Numbered from the stretch's first letter, positions 33,191 through 42,747 are shown. The stretch: DNA of 64,000 nt from an uncultured Lachnospiraceae bacterium (GCA_900316665.1 ONDV01000002.1:1-64000); one strand, 5' to 3'. Made by a program: numbers and translations. The notes: generated by a model not told the origin, from the letters alone.

Positions 33191-33637
33191 ATGCCTATGG
33201 ATATCAAGGTCAGCAAAGCAATGGCGCCTGAGATGGCGCAGAATGTCAAGGCACCTGAAAAAACTGACGGTGATTTCAGGTTTACACTGGAGTCAGCCAT
33301 TGATGACGCAGAGTTAAAAGAGAAGCTTTCGGGACTGATGAATCAGATCGATGCTCAGGGTAAAATGATCTGTGAGCATATGGATATAAGGGATATGAGG
33401 AAATACCGCTCTTTAGTCAGGGATTTTTTGAACGAGGTGGTATCGCGGTCTCATAAATTTTCTAGGGAAAATTTTCTTGACAGGCATGGAAGGCACAGAG
33501 TATTCGGAATAATAAAGGTTCTGGATAAGAATCTGGATGAGCTGGCGGAGGAATTAATAAAGGAAGAAAAGGATCATATCTCTATTCTGTCAAAGATAGG
33601 TGAAATAAGAGGTCTTCTTCTGGATATTGTGACTTGA
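33191..33637 (+). CDS. yaaR: YaaR family protein (DUF327)
   Basis: A 148-residue helical protein of the YaaR/DUF327 family. The conserved core is MRKYRSLVRDFLNEVVSRSHKF followed by RHRVFGIIKVLDKNLDEL. Function is unknown, but it is kept beside holB across Firmicutes. It starts right after the guanylate kinase-like stop. Confidence 0.9.
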   Translation: MPMDIKVSKAMAPEMAQNVKAPEKTDGDFRFTLESAIDDAELKEKLSGLMNQIDAQGKMICEHMDIRDMRKYRSLVRDFLNEVVSRSHKFSRENFLDRHGRHRVFGIIKVLDKNLDELAEELIKEEKDHISILSKIGEIRGLLLDIVT

Positions 33638-33648
33638 ATGGTGATCAG

Positions 33649-34671
33649 ATGGAAGAAAAGACGGACAATAAATTAAATGTTTCGTTTGATAATATAATAG
33701 GAGAAGATGCGGTTAAAAACAGTCTCATTAACAGGCTAAAGCAAGATATTCCGGGAGGGACATATCTGATTTCGGGTTCGAGAGGATCCGGAAAGAGAAT
33801 GATAGCAGAGGCTTTTGCCGCCGGGATACTTTGTGAATCGAATGAGAAGCCGTGTGGATCCTGCCGGTCATGTAAGCTGATGAGGGATCATAACCATCCC
33901 GATTTTATAGAAATTTCCCGTGAGAAAAGTTATTACAGCGTAAGTGAGATAAGGGAGCAGCTGAATAGCGCTATAGAGTTTGCTCCGAGACTGGGTAAGA
34001 AAAAAGTTGTATTTCTGGAGGACGCTGAGCTTCTTAATACGGCGGCTCAGAATGCAATGCTTAAGACAATAGAAGAGCCTCCGGAATATGCTGTGATCAT
34101 TATGACTTCATGCAATCCGGATCTATTGCTGGAGACTGTGAGATCCAGAGTGATTGAACTTTATACCATGCCGGTGCCGATGGAGACTGAGGCTGAATAT
34201 CTTATGAGAAAATATAAGATACCTGATTACAAGGCCATGGAATATGCTTCTTTTTCGCGTGGAAATATAGGAGAGGCTCAAGAACTGATGGAGTCAGCTT
34301 CATTTAAGGATGTGCTGGAAAAGACACTGACGCTTACGGATAAGATTTTGAATGGGAAATCTGATACCGAAGGACTTGTGAAGGAACTGTCAGACAAGAA
34401 GGCAAAGGACGATATAAAAGCTTTCCTGGATCTGCTTAGGATATGGTATCGCGATGTGTTAATATATAAGGCAACGGGATCAGATGATTATCTGATAGTA
34501 AGAGATGAGGACATGAGAATTCATGAACAGGCCAAAAAAGTAGGATTTGAAGGGCTCAATAATTCGTTTCGTATCATATCGGAAACAGAGAGACGGATAC
34601 AGGCTAACATGAAGATGGAGAATGCCATCGGTCTCATGATAATGCAGCTGAAGGAGAATATCGGAAAATGA
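33649..34671 (+). CDS. holB: DNA polymerase III subunit delta'
   Basis: A 340-residue delta' subunit of the clamp loader. It contains a sensor-less AAA+ core with SGSRGSGKRM, the zinc-binding quartet CESNEKPCGSCRSC, the DAELLNTAAQNAMLKTIEEPP block and the SRV-like motif TVRSRVIEL. A TTG in frame at 33634 overlaps the upstream stop; the ATG at 33649 after GGTGATC is preferred. Overlaps ricT by four bases. Confidence 0.9.
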   Translation: MEEKTDNKLNVSFDNIIGEDAVKNSLINRLKQDIPGGTYLISGSRGSGKRMIAEAFAAGILCESNEKPCGSCRSCKLMRDHNHPDFIEISREKSYYSVSEIREQLNSAIEFAPRLGKKKVVFLEDAELLNTAAQNAMLKTIEEPPEYAVIIMTSCNPDLLLETVRSRVIELYTMPVPMETEAEYLMRKYKIPDYKAMEYASFSRGNIGEAQELMESASFKDVLEKTLTLTDKILNGKSDTEGLVKELSDKKAKDDIKAFLDLLRIWYRDVLIYKATGSDDYLIVRDEDMRIHEQAKKVGFEGLNNSFRIISETERRIQANMKMENAIGLMIMQLKENIGK

Positions 34672-35714
34672 AGATAGCAGCGCTGAAATTCCGCAAGGGC
34701 GGAAGAACGTATTATTATAACGCGGATGAGATAGATAATATTCATATACATGATAAGGTAATAGCGAAGACTTCGAGAGGAGAGGAATTCGGAACAGTAT
34801 CGGTGGTCTTTGATGATACGAATGGACTTATAAAAAAGACTCCTCTTTCAGGTCTTCTCAGGATCGCTACAGAGAATGACCTTGAGTTGGAAAAAACAAA
34901 TGAACATGACGAGAATGAAGCCATGAAGATCTGCCGGGAGAAGATAGCTGAACATGGGCTGCCGATGAAGCTTGTAGACGCGGAATATATTTTCGACAGA
35001 ACAAAGCTGGTTTTTTATTTCTCCGCAGACGGACGTGTGGACTTCAGGAGTCTGGTAAAGGATCTGGCGGGAATTTTTCATATACGAATTGATTTAAGAC
35101 AGATAGGCGTAAGGGATGAGACCAGGGTTTTAGGCGGCATAGGTCCCTGCGGCAGAGAGCTTTGCTGCAGAGAATTTATTACAGAATTTGCTCCGGTCTC
35201 GATCAAGATGGCAAAGGAGCAGAATCTGTCCCTGAATCCGACAAAGATATCCGGAGTATGTGGCCGCCTAATGTGCTGTCTTAATAACGAGGCACAGACA
35301 TATGAGTATCTGAACAGGCAGATGCCGAGAAAAGGGGATCTTGTAAAGACAAGAGACTCAAGATCAGGTGAAGTCGTGAATGTGAATATTCTGACCCAGA
35401 GAGTATCAGTAATGTTTACTGATAAGGATACGAGAGAGGTCGAGGAATTTGCCGTTTCAGATCTGTTATTTGATCCAAAGCAGCATATCAAGGCTAAAAC
35501 TGTGCTGAAGGATCCGGATACGGATGATGGTAATAATAAAAAGAATACAGAGATACCGGCTGAAAAGATCGAAGAGAAAAATTCAAGACCTAAACCCAGA
35601 CGAAAGAAGGAATGGAAAAACGACAGAAAAGACGGCTTCAAAGGTGATAGGAAATATAACCGTAATGATTCAAGAAATATGAAGCCATACAGGAAAAGGG
35701 ATAATGATGACTGA
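34668..35714 (+). CDS. ricT: PSP1 domain protein RicT/YaaT
   Basis: A 348-residue RicT (YaaT) protein. It has the PSP1 domain (residues 1-90) and two Cys pairs in GPCGRELCCREF and VCGRLMCCL, which bind iron-sulfur clusters in the Ric (Y) complex that assists RNase Y processing. The tail is Lys/Arg/Asn/Asp-rich and disordered. The yaaR-holB-ricT-trmN-rsmI order matches Bacillus. Confidence 0.93.
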   Translation: MKIAALKFRKGGRTYYYNADEIDNIHIHDKVIAKTSRGEEFGTVSVVFDDTNGLIKKTPLSGLLRIATENDLELEKTNEHDENEAMKICREKIAEHGLPMKLVDAEYIFDRTKLVFYFSADGRVDFRSLVKDLAGIFHIRIDLRQIGVRDETRVLGGIGPCGRELCCREFITEFAPVSIKMAKEQNLSLNPTKISGVCGRLMCCLNNEAQTYEYLNRQMPRKGDLVKTRDSRSGEVVNVNILTQRVSVMFTDKDTREVEEFAVSDLLFDPKQHIKAKTVLKDPDTDDGNNKKNTEIPAEKIEEKNSRPKPRRKKEWKNDRKDGFKGDRKYNRNDSRNMKPYRKRDNDD

Positions 35715-36450
35715 AGAGAATTATCTCTGCCCGGGTGAGAGAATAGATGATCTGGAGAGATCGGGACTTAAGATAATTCAGAATCCCGCGAAATTCTGCT
35801 TTGGTATGGATGCCGTGCTTTTATCAGGTTTTGCCAGGGCTTATAAGGGGGAGCGTACGATAGATCTTGGAACCGGGACCGGTATCATTCCCATTCTCAT
35901 GTCGGCAAAAACAAAGGGAGAGAGCTTCGTCGGTCTTGAAATTCAGAAGGAAAGCGCAGACATGGCTGAAAGATCCGTAAGTATGAATGATCTTCAAAAG
36001 AAGATCACCATAGCATGCTGTGATTTCCGAGATGCGCCGGATATGTTCGGAAAAGGTTCTTTTGATGTCGTGACGTCTAATCCTCCTTATATCAAGGATA
36101 TGTGCGGCATATCAAATCCGAATGACGCAAAAAAAATAGCCCGACATGAAATCTACGGATCTCTTGAAGATCTGATAAGGACATCAGCTGCCCTCTTGAT
36201 AAACGGCGGCAGAGCATACTTCGTTCATCGTCCGTCCAGACTGGCGGAAATAATGTATTTCATGCATTTATATAAGCTTGAGCCGAAGCGCATGCGGATG
36301 GTTTATCCTTTTATTGACAGGGAACCCAATATGGTTCTTATTGAGGGTAGGCGCGGGGCAGGATCTGAGCTTCGTATTGAAAAGCCGCTTATTATTTACG
36401 GCGGTGACGGGAAATATACTGACGAGATATATGATATCTATGGCTATTGA
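35704..36450 (+). CDS. trmN: tRNA1(Val) adenine-N6 methyltransferase-like
   Basis: A 248-residue Rossmann-fold methyltransferase (YabB/TrmN6 type). The AdoMet site is TIDLGTGTGIIPI and the base-flipping motif TSNPPYIKD. The family methylates tRNA adenine-37. Start overlaps ricT by 11 bases. An ATG three bases later is equally possible. Confidence 0.88.
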   Translation: MMTEENYLCPGERIDDLERSGLKIIQNPAKFCFGMDAVLLSGFARAYKGERTIDLGTGTGIIPILMSAKTKGESFVGLEIQKESADMAERSVSMNDLQKKITIACCDFRDAPDMFGKGSFDVVTSNPPYIKDMCGISNPNDAKKIARHEIYGSLEDLIRTSAALLINGGRAYFVHRPSRLAEIMYFMHLYKLEPKRMRMVYPFIDREPNMVLIEGRRGAGSELRIEKPLIIYGGDGKYTDEIYDIYGY

Positions 36451-36459
36451 GGCATTTAT

Positions 36460-37329
36460 ATGACAGGACAGCTCTATCTGGTAGGAACTCCCATAGGAAA
36501 TCTTGAGGATATGACTTATCGGGCAATAAGGATCCTTAAGGAAGCTGATGTGATAGCGGCAGAAGATACGAGGACATCAGCTGTGCTTCTGAATCATTTT
36601 GACATACATAATAAGGTCACAAGTTACCACGAATTCAATAAGATCGAAAAGGCAAAGGTTCTTGTTGAAAAAATGCTTGAAGGTGAAAACGTGGCTCTTA
36701 TTACTGACGCGGGAATGCCTGGAATATCGGATCCCGGCGAGGAACTTGTGAAAGAGGCATACAGAAATGGAATAAAGGTGAGCGTTATTCCGGGACCTAC
36801 GGCTTTTGTGTCGGCAGCAGTAATTTCAGGATTATCAACCAGAAGAATTGCCTTCGAGGCCTTCCTGCCGAAAGATAAGAAGGAAAGACAAAGAGTGCTT
36901 TCGGAACTTGCAGATGAGACCAGGACCATGGTGATTTATGAGGCGCCGCATCATTTAAAGAAGACCCTGCAGGAACTCTCAGAAGTATTCGGGTCTGAGA
37001 GAAGGATAAGCCTTATAAGAGAGCTGACGAAGAAGTATGAGGAAGTGAATTTATGTACGTTCAAAGAGGCTCTTTATTTATATGATGATAAAGAGCCGAG
37101 GGGTGAGTATGTCCTGGTGATAGAGGGAAAATCAAAGGCGGAGGTTCAGGCGGAGATAAATAAAAAATACGAGAACATCTCCATAAAGGACCATGTTGAG
37201 TCTTATATAAATAAGGGTTATGACAAAAAGACCGCAATGAAGATGGCTGCCGGAGACAGGGGAGTGTCTAAAAGAGATATTTATTCAGCACTGCTTGTCG
37301 AGGAGGCGGGGGACGCCGGCGATAAATGA
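36460..37329 (+). CDS. rsmI: 16S rRNA (cytidine-1402-2'-O)-methyltransferase
   Basis: A 289-residue tetrapyrrole-methylase-fold enzyme. The blocks GTPIGNLEDMTYRAI, AEDTRTSAVLL, ITDAGMPGISDPG and VIPGPTAFVSA are the RsmI signature. It 2'-O-methylates C1402 in 16S rRNA. GAGGCATT precedes the start. Confidence 0.97.
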   Translation: MTGQLYLVGTPIGNLEDMTYRAIRILKEADVIAAEDTRTSAVLLNHFDIHNKVTSYHEFNKIEKAKVLVEKMLEGENVALITDAGMPGISDPGEELVKEAYRNGIKVSVIPGPTAFVSAAVISGLSTRRIAFEAFLPKDKKERQRVLSELADETRTMVIYEAPHHLKKTLQELSEVFGSERRISLIRELTKKYEEVNLCTFKEALYLYDDKEPRGEYVLVIEGKSKAEVQAEINKKYENISIKDHVESYINKGYDKKTAMKMAAGDRGVSKRDIYSALLVEEAGDAGDK

Positions 37330-37360
37330 AGAAACCGATGGGAAATTTTTGGATAAGCTA

Positions 37361-37389
37361 TTGTAATGCTTTTGAATTCCTGTTAGAAT
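37361..37389 (+). promoter_or_regulatory. rpsF-ssb-rpsR promoter
   Basis: TTGTAA at 37361-37366, 17-bp spacer, TAGAAT at 37384-37389. The -10 is near consensus. The start of transcription near 37396 gives a 70-base leader. Confidence 0.7.
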
Positions 37390-37412
37390 AGAAAAACGTG
37401 GTATATGATAAT

Positions 37413-37450
37413 TCCTTGCCTGTCTTCTGTAGAGACAGGCCGCATGACCA
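37413..37450 (+). promoter_or_regulatory. Possible S6:S18 ribosomal protein leader
   Basis: A hairpin (GCCTGTC / GACAGGC) followed by CCGC in the rpsF leader, just before the ribosome site. S6:S18-binding leaders upstream of rpsF use a hairpin with a CCG element to autoregulate. The assignment rests on position and this motif. Confidence 0.45.
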
Positions 37451-37466
37451 GAAGGAGGTAAATCGC

Positions 37467-37793
37467 ATGAACAAATATGAATTAGCACTCGTTGTGAATG
37501 CCAAGATCGAAGACGATGCGAGAACAGCTACAGTAGAGAAGGCAAAAGAGACAATTGCCCGCTATGGTGGAACTGTTACGAATGTTGACGATAAGGGTAA
37601 GGTTCGCATGGCTTATGAAGTCAACAAGATGAGAGAAGCATTTTATTACTTCATCCAGTTTGACGCAGAAGCAGATGCACCTGCGCAGATTGAAAACGAT
37701 GTTCGTATTATGGATAATGTTCTTCGTTTCTTATGTGTTCGCGCTGACGAGGTTGCAAAGCCGGTTCAGCCTGCAAAAGCTGAAGAGGCTTGA
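37467..37793 (+). CDS. rpsF: Ribosomal protein S6
   Basis: A 108-residue S6: NKYELALVVNAK at the start, then KGKVRMAYEVNKMREAFYYFIQF and a C-terminal VLRFLCVRADE. AGAAGGAGG precedes the start. First gene of the conserved rpsF-ssb-rpsR set. Confidence 0.97.
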   Translation: MNKYELALVVNAKIEDDARTATVEKAKETIARYGGTVTNVDDKGKVRMAYEVNKMREAFYYFIQFDAEADAPAQIENDVRIMDNVLRFLCVRADEVAKPVQPAKAEEA

Positions 37794-37818
37794 AGCATAA
37801 GAGAAAGAAGGTAAATAT

Positions 37819-38265
37819 ATGAATAAAGTCATTCTCATGGGCAGACTTACAAGAGACCCTGAAGTAAGATACGGTGGATCTAGCAATATGGCTATCGCAA
37901 AATTTTCGATTGCAGTAGACCGCCGCTTCAAGAGAGACGGAGAGCCGACAGCAGACTTTTTCAACTGCACGGCATTCGGCAAGACGGGCGAATTTATAGA
38001 GAAGTATGTCCACAAGGGAACCAAGGTGGTAATAGACGGCGAACTCCGTAATGACAACTATACCAATAAGGAAGGTCAGAAAGTATACGGAATGAATATC
38101 ATAGCCAACAGTGTTGAGTTCGCTGAATCTAAAGCTGCTTCGCAAGGGTACAACGCCGGAGCTGCCGGACAGCAGCCTGCGGGATCAGCTGACACAGGAG
38201 CTGACGCCGGGGATGATTTTATGAATATTCCGGACAGCGTCGATGAGAAGCTGCCCTTCAAATAA
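37819..38265 (+). CDS. ssb: Single-stranded DNA-binding protein
   Basis: A 148-residue SSB. The OB fold starts MNKVILMGRLTRDPEVRYGG and contains FNCTAFGKTGEFIEKYV and KGTKVVIDGELR. The acidic C-terminal tip (DSVDEKLPFK) is a variant of the DDDLPF partner-binding tail, ending LPFK. It lies between the two ribosomal genes as usual. Confidence 0.97.
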   Translation: MNKVILMGRLTRDPEVRYGGSSNMAIAKFSIAVDRRFKRDGEPTADFFNCTAFGKTGEFIEKYVHKGTKVVIDGELRNDNYTNKEGQKVYGMNIIANSVEFAESKAASQGYNAGAAGQQPAGSADTGADAGDDFMNIPDSVDEKLPFK

Positions 38266-38280
38266 TATGGAGGTTTTATA

Positions 38281-38538
38281 ATGGCATTTAATAAAGATGA
38301 ACATGCATCCGGAGCTAGAAGACGTCCTGTACGCAGGAGAAGAAAGGTATGCATCTTTTGTGGAAATACGGCTGTAGTTGACTACAAGGATGTCAATCTT
38401 CTCAGAAAATTCGTATCAGAGAGAGGAAAGATCCTTCCCCGTCGTATTACAGGTAACTGTGCTAAGCATCAGAGAGAGCTTACAACAGCTATTAAGCGCG
38501 CCCGCCATCTGGCACTTATGCCTTATGTAGAGGACTGA
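38281..38538 (+). CDS. rpsR: Ribosomal protein S18
   Basis: An 85-residue S18 with [56 protein letters not shown] site precedes the start. A terminator follows at 38555. Confidence 0.97.
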   Translation: MAFNKDEHASGARRRPVRRRRKVCIFCGNTAVVDYKDVNLLRKFVSERGKILPRRITGNCAKHQRELTTAIKRARHLALMPYVED

Positions 38539-38554
38539 TGTAACATCAATAATT

Positions 38555-38580
38555 GGAGCTGCCGTTTGGCAGCTCTTTTC
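38555..38580 (+). terminator. rpsR terminator
   Basis: GAGCTGCC / GGCAGCTC stem with a GTTT loop and TTTTC. It overlaps the earliest in-frame ATG of the next gene, which argues for a later start there. Confidence 0.85.
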
Positions 38581-38598
38581 TTCATAATGGGAATTATT

Positions 38599-39921
38599 AT
38601 GATAGGACATTCAAAGAGAATGACCGTGTTTTCCATCATTCTGGCAACTGTAATTTTATTTATTACATCAGGCTGTGGCAGAAAAGGAAACAGAAAAAGC
38701 GGATATAAAGTTACATCGGATGATCCGGATACCCTTACGGTATATGCCTGGGATCAATCCTTTAACGTTCCGGCATTGAAAGCCGCTGAGAAGGCTTATA
38801 AAGAAAAGGACCCAAAATTTAAATTAAAAATTGTTTTACAGGCTGATTCTTCTGATGTAGAAAATGCAGTCACATCAGCCGGACTATCCCATGATTTTTC
38901 ATCACTTCCGGATATAGTGCTTTTTCAGGATCATTATATACAACGCTTTATTGAAGAATTTCCCGGAGCCTTTGAAAGTATAGACAATACAGGTATCGAA
39001 TGGGACAATTTTTCCAGAGATAAAGTAAGCATGTCACTGAAAGATGGAGTGCATTATGGAATTCCGGTTGACAATGGGACTGTAATTATGGCGTACAGGA
39101 CAGATTATCTGGAAGCAGCCGGTCACAGTATAAGCGAGATGGACGGTATCTCATGGTCTGACTTTATTAAGGTAGCCAGAGATGTCAAAGCTCATACAGG
39201 AAAATGTATGCTTTCTGTTAATCAAAGCGGGAATCCAATGCCTTTTATCATGATGCAGGCTGAAGGAAAATCTTTTTTTTCAAATGGGAAACCTGCTTTT
39301 ACGGATAACGATAAGGCATCGGAAGTAATGTCGGTAATCGTTACAATGGAGAAGGACGGAACTCTAATGTTGCTGGACTCTCAGAATCGGTACGACCGCT
39401 CTATTTCAAGTGATGATGTGGCAGCAGTAATGGATGGTAATTGGGTCTTGTCAAAAATCAGAAAGAATGAAAATGCCAAGGGAAAATGGGCGATCCTGCC
39501 TCTTCCTACCCTGTCAGGCAAAAGGGGTTACGCAGCGACCGGCGGCTCTTCTCTTTATATTACATCGAACTGCCACAACAAGAGACTGGCAAACGACTTT
39601 CTCAAATATACCTTCGGAGGAGGCAAGGGCGCTATGGAGACATACAGCCATGCTCTTACGGAAGGCGGACTTATATCAACCTATTTTCCTGCAATAGAAC
39701 TTGATGCTTATAAGAAGACAGATGATTTCTTTGGCGGAGACGCGATTTACAGTAAGATCCTTAGCTATTCAGCTAAAGTTGAGCCTGTAGATGAGAGCAG
39801 TTTTTATTACAGTGCCAGAAGTTATCTGAATGATGCCATCCGAAGTGTGATTGAAGGAAATTCAATGCATACGGCGCTCTTGGAGGCGCAGAACAAATTG
39901 ACGTATCTAATGGAGAATTAA
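38599..39921 (+). CDS. Extracellular sugar-type solute-binding lipoprotein
   Basis: A 440-residue family-1 solute-binding lipoprotein with a signal peptide and lipobox (ITSGC). The mature part starts DPDTLTVYAWDQSFNV and has the usual VMDGNWVLSKI and YAATGGSSLYIT segments. The start is chosen at 38599; earlier Met codons lie in the rpsR terminator. No permease genes are adjacent, so the partner transporter is elsewhere. Confidence 0.85.
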   Translation: MIGHSKRMTVFSIILATVILFITSGCGRKGNRKSGYKVTSDDPDTLTVYAWDQSFNVPALKAAEKAYKEKDPKFKLKIVLQADSSDVENAVTSAGLSHDFSSLPDIVLFQDHYIQRFIEEFPGAFESIDNTGIEWDNFSRDKVSMSLKDGVHYGIPVDNGTVIMAYRTDYLEAAGHSISEMDGISWSDFIKVARDVKAHTGKCMLSVNQSGNPMPFIMMQAEGKSFFSNGKPAFTDNDKASEVMSVIVTMEKDGTLMLLDSQNRYDRSISSDDVAAVMDGNWVLSKIRKNENAKGKWAILPLPTLSGKRGYAATGGSSLYITSNCHNKRLANDFLKYTFGGGKGAMETYSHALTEGGLISTYFPAIELDAYKKTDDFFGGDAIYSKILSYSAKVEPVDESSFYYSARSYLNDAIRSVIEGNSMHTALLEAQNKLTYLMEN

Positions 39922-39935
39922 AAAGGAGGATGTAA

Positions 39936-40442
39936 ATGATTCAGCAGGATATTTTTCTTGAAAAGACAGTCAAAAGAATAGTGCCGAAGCAAGCTGAAAG
40001 GGTGACAAAGGTAACACTTGTAACAGCGGTTATTTGTCTCGCTCTTTTATTTTTTCATCCTGTTTTCCTGATAGGCTCGGTGCTTTTTTTCATATTGTAT
40101 GCCTATGATGTGAACAATCTTCATATCGAATATGATTATTCATATACGAATGGTGAAATCGATATTGTAAAGGTAATAAACGGCAGCAGACGTAAGAAGC
40201 TCATCACATTCGAGCAGGATGATATAGAGATTATGGCTTCTCCGGAAAATGAAGAGTTGAAGAGGTATCTGAACGGTCAGATAAAAAAGATAGATTGCGT
40301 CTCTCATGAAAAGGGCAGGAAAAATTACGCCATGGTTGTAAAAAAAAGTGAAAACCAAGGTAAGGTTATGATTCTCTGGGAGCCCGGAGATGAAATTGCT
40401 GAGATGCTTAAAAGGTTTGAATCTTCGAAAGTCTATTTATAG
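39936..40442 (+). CDS. Two-helix membrane protein (DUF6106-like)
   Basis: A 168-residue protein with two membrane segments (residues 25-60: LVTAVICLALLFF and IGSVLFFILYA) and a soluble C-terminal half that includes EQDDIEIMASPENEELKRYL. The pattern resembles DUF6106, a Lachnospiraceae family without known function. An AAAGGAGG site precedes the start. Its end overlaps the convergent PucR-type gene by 10 bases. Confidence 0.7.
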   Translation: MIQQDIFLEKTVKRIVPKQAERVTKVTLVTAVICLALLFFHPVFLIGSVLFFILYAYDVNNLHIEYDYSYTNGEIDIVKVINGSRRKKLITFEQDDIEIMASPENEELKRYLNGQIKKIDCVSHEKGRKNYAMVVKKSENQGKVMILWEPGDEIAEMLKRFESSKVYL

Positions 40443-41329
40443 GATTTTAGTGATTCATATAGGAGCATACCCACACGAATTTTTATGGCATCATCGAAAT
40501 TTCTGATGTCAAGTCCTGTCATCTTCCTGAAGCGGTCTAGCCGGTAGACAAGCGTATTTCTGTGCAGATAGAGAGCACGGGCGGTCTCTGCTATATTAAG
40601 ACCTGAATCAAAAAATGTCTGGATAGTGACGAGTGTCTCGTTGTCAAATGAACGGAAATCAACACCCGGCAACTCATCCTCCAGGTATTCATGTGCCGAC
40701 TGTTCAGGTATGGATGAGACAAGCCTGATAAGTCCCATCTTCCTGAAAAGAAAGATATGATCTCTTGATTTGAATATCAAACCGAGAGATAAGGCAGTGG
40801 TCAGATTAGCGTAAGTTGTCGGAAGTGCCTGATAGTCTGTAACCGGCCTGTCATAAGATATATAAGCCTCAGTCATGGCCTCGGTATTTATAGTATCCAC
40901 AAGACCGGAGATAAATGATAGATTGTCTTCGGCACTCAATGGAGTATGTCTGTGATATATAAGGAGCATCTTTTTATCAGAAAGCCTAAGGATATCTGTG
41001 GATGATGGAGAAGTGAATAAGGAAATAGTGGATGAGATCATATTGTCATGTACATTTCCCGAGGGGAAATATATAAGATACATATCTGCAAAACCAAATT
41101 TTTCTTTCAGAGAAGGCAGCGAAAGCAGGGCATCCTCCGGTGAGATCGCCCCTGTGAGGAAATGGATGAATATGTCTTCTTTAGATCTGCCTGATCTCAG
41201 GCGCTGAAGCAGATCCTCAAGCCTTCGCTGTACATCCTCCATATCATCGCCGGACTTTTCATCAAGACAGAGATGAAGCCCTGTCTCTTCTCGTATTGAT
41301 TTTAATAGAAGATCGATATTTTCAGACAT
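40433..41329 (-). CDS. PucR/CdaR-type transcriptional regulator
   Basis: A 298-residue protein with a C-terminal PucR-type helix-turn-helix: FFDSGLNIAETARALYLHRNTLVYRLDRFRKMTGLDIRNFDD. The N-terminal 200 residues lack a recognised sensor. The target is unknown. It lies between the DUF6106-like gene and the terminator shared with the ABC ATPase. Confidence 0.85.
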   Translation of the reverse strand: MSENIDLLLKSIREETGLHLCLDEKSGDDMEDVQRRLEDLLQRLRSGRSKEDIFIHFLTGAISPEDALLSLPSLKEKFGFADMYLIYFPSGNVHDNMISSTISLFTSPSSTDILRLSDKKMLLIYHRHTPLSAEDNLSFISGLVDTINTEAMTEAYISYDRPVTDYQALPTTYANLTTALSLGLIFKSRDHIFLFRKMGLIRLVSSIPEQSAHEYLEDELPGVDFRSFDNETLVTIQTFFDSGLNIAETARALYLHRNTLVYRLDRFRKMTGLDIRNFDDAIKIRVGMLLYESLKSYK

Positions 41330-41394
41330 AGAAACTCCTGTATATTCTTATGATTACGCGTTGATTTTTTATACTGTAATCATTCTAATTAAAA

Positions 41395-41432
41395 AAGAGC
41401 CATCCGGTCAAGACCGAATGGCTCTTTTATAC
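41395..41432. terminator. Bidirectional terminator
   Basis: AAGAGCCATCCGGTC paired with GACCGAATGGCTCTT, with A and T tracts, directly 3' of the minus-strand ABC ATPase gene. Confidence 0.85.
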
Positions 41433-41443
41433 GTCTGCTTTTA

Positions 41444-42553
41444 TTAGTTTGTTATAGTCTGTTCTGTATCTTTGTCAAAGAAATGAACCATATCCATATC
41501 GACTGTGAATGTAACAGTATCATTCATCTTTGCATTTGTCTTCGGATCAACACGGGCAGTCATCTGAGAACCAGCGTAATCGAAATACAGGTAAACTTCT
41601 GCGCCGAGGAGCTCGTATACACGAATCTTTGCAGTAAGTGTGTTGGATGAAGGATTTGTCTCCAGAGCTGCATCGTTCAGGTGTTCCGGACGGATACCCA
41701 TAACTACTGTCCTGCCGACATAGCCCTTGCTCTTCAGAACGTTTGCCTTGCTTTCAGGAATGGAAAGCTTAGCGTCAGAAACCTGAGCATAGAGCTGACC
41801 GTTCTCTTCAATGATTCTCGTATCCATGAAGTTCATCTGAGGAGAGCCGATGAATCCGGCAACAAAGAGATTGTTAGGCTTCTGATACAGATTCTGAGGT
41901 GTATCTGTCTGCTGGATGATACCATCCTTCATAACGACGATACGGGTACCGAGCGTCATAGCCTCTGTCTGATCGTGTGTAACGTAGATCATTGTAGCAC
42001 CGAGTCTGTCATGGAGACGGGAAATCTCGGTACGCATCTGTACACGAAGCTTTGCGTCGAGGTTGGAGAGAGGCTCGTCCATAAGGAATACCTTGGGCTT
42101 ACGGACTATAGCACGTCCCATTGCAACACGCTGTCTCTGACCACCGGAAAGAGCCTTGGGTTTACGATCGAGGTAAGGCTTGAGTCCGAGGATATCAGCT
42201 GCCTCGTCAACCTTTCTCTTGATCTCGTCCTTAGGAACCTTACGAAGCTTAAGACCGAAAGCCATGTTGTCGAAAACAGTCATATGAGGATAGAGAGCAT
42301 AGTTCTGGAAAACCATTGCAATATCACGATCCTTCGGCTCTACGTCGTTCATGCGCTTGCCGTCGATGTAAAGATCTCCTTCTGAAATATCCTCGAGACC
42401 TGCAATCATACGGAGCGTAGTAGATTTACCGCATCCGGAAGGTCCGACGAAGATGATGAATTCCTTGTCCTGAACATCAAGATTGAAATTCTTTACAGCC
42501 TTGACGTTGTTGCCATAAATTTTGGTAACATTTGTAAGCTTGATATTTGCCAT
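41444..42553 (-). CDS. Carbohydrate ABC importer ATPase (MsmX/UgpC type)
   Basis: A 369-residue ATPase: Walker A GPSGCGKSTT, signature LSGGQRQRVAMGRA, Walker B FLMDEPLSNLD, and the C-terminal MalK-type OB/TOBE domain. Single orphan copies like this usually serve several sugar importers in Firmicutes, and it could power the transporter of the orphan binding protein at 38599. Confidence 0.92.
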   Translation of the reverse strand: MANIKLTNVTKIYGNNVKAVKNFNLDVQDKEFIIFVGPSGCGKSTTLRMIAGLEDISEGDLYIDGKRMNDVEPKDRDIAMVFQNYALYPHMTVFDNMAFGLKLRKVPKDEIKRKVDEAADILGLKPYLDRKPKALSGGQRQRVAMGRAIVRKPKVFLMDEPLSNLDAKLRVQMRTEISRLHDRLGATMIYVTHDQTEAMTLGTRIVVMKDGIIQQTDTPQNLYQKPNNLFVAGFIGSPQMNFMDTRIIEENGQLYAQVSDAKLSIPESKANVLKSKGYVGRTVVMGIRPEHLNDAALETNPSSNTLTAKIRVYELLGAEVYLYFDYAGSQMTARVDPKTNAKMNDTVTFTVDMDMVHFFDKDTEQTITN

Positions 42554-42713
42554 TGTTTACCCCTTTCAAGTAACAATATAAAATAGGACTTTCGTCCGAT
42601 CTTTTAACTATCTGTATTATATAAACTGTAAGTTTTTTTCACAATGTCATAATAAACAAACTTCGGTTTGAAAATCTGTCGTTCTGACCAAGGTGCAATT
42701 TATGAACATTTTG

Positions 42714-42722
42714 TGATATAAT
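42714..42722 (+). promoter_or_regulatory. gdpP extended -10 promoter
   Basis: TGATATAAT (TGn plus TATAAT), 25 bases before the gdpP start. The -35 match (TGCAAT) is weak, as is common for extended -10 promoters. Confidence 0.5.
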
Positions 42723-42747
42723 GGTGGACTATCGAGAAAGGTAAGCA

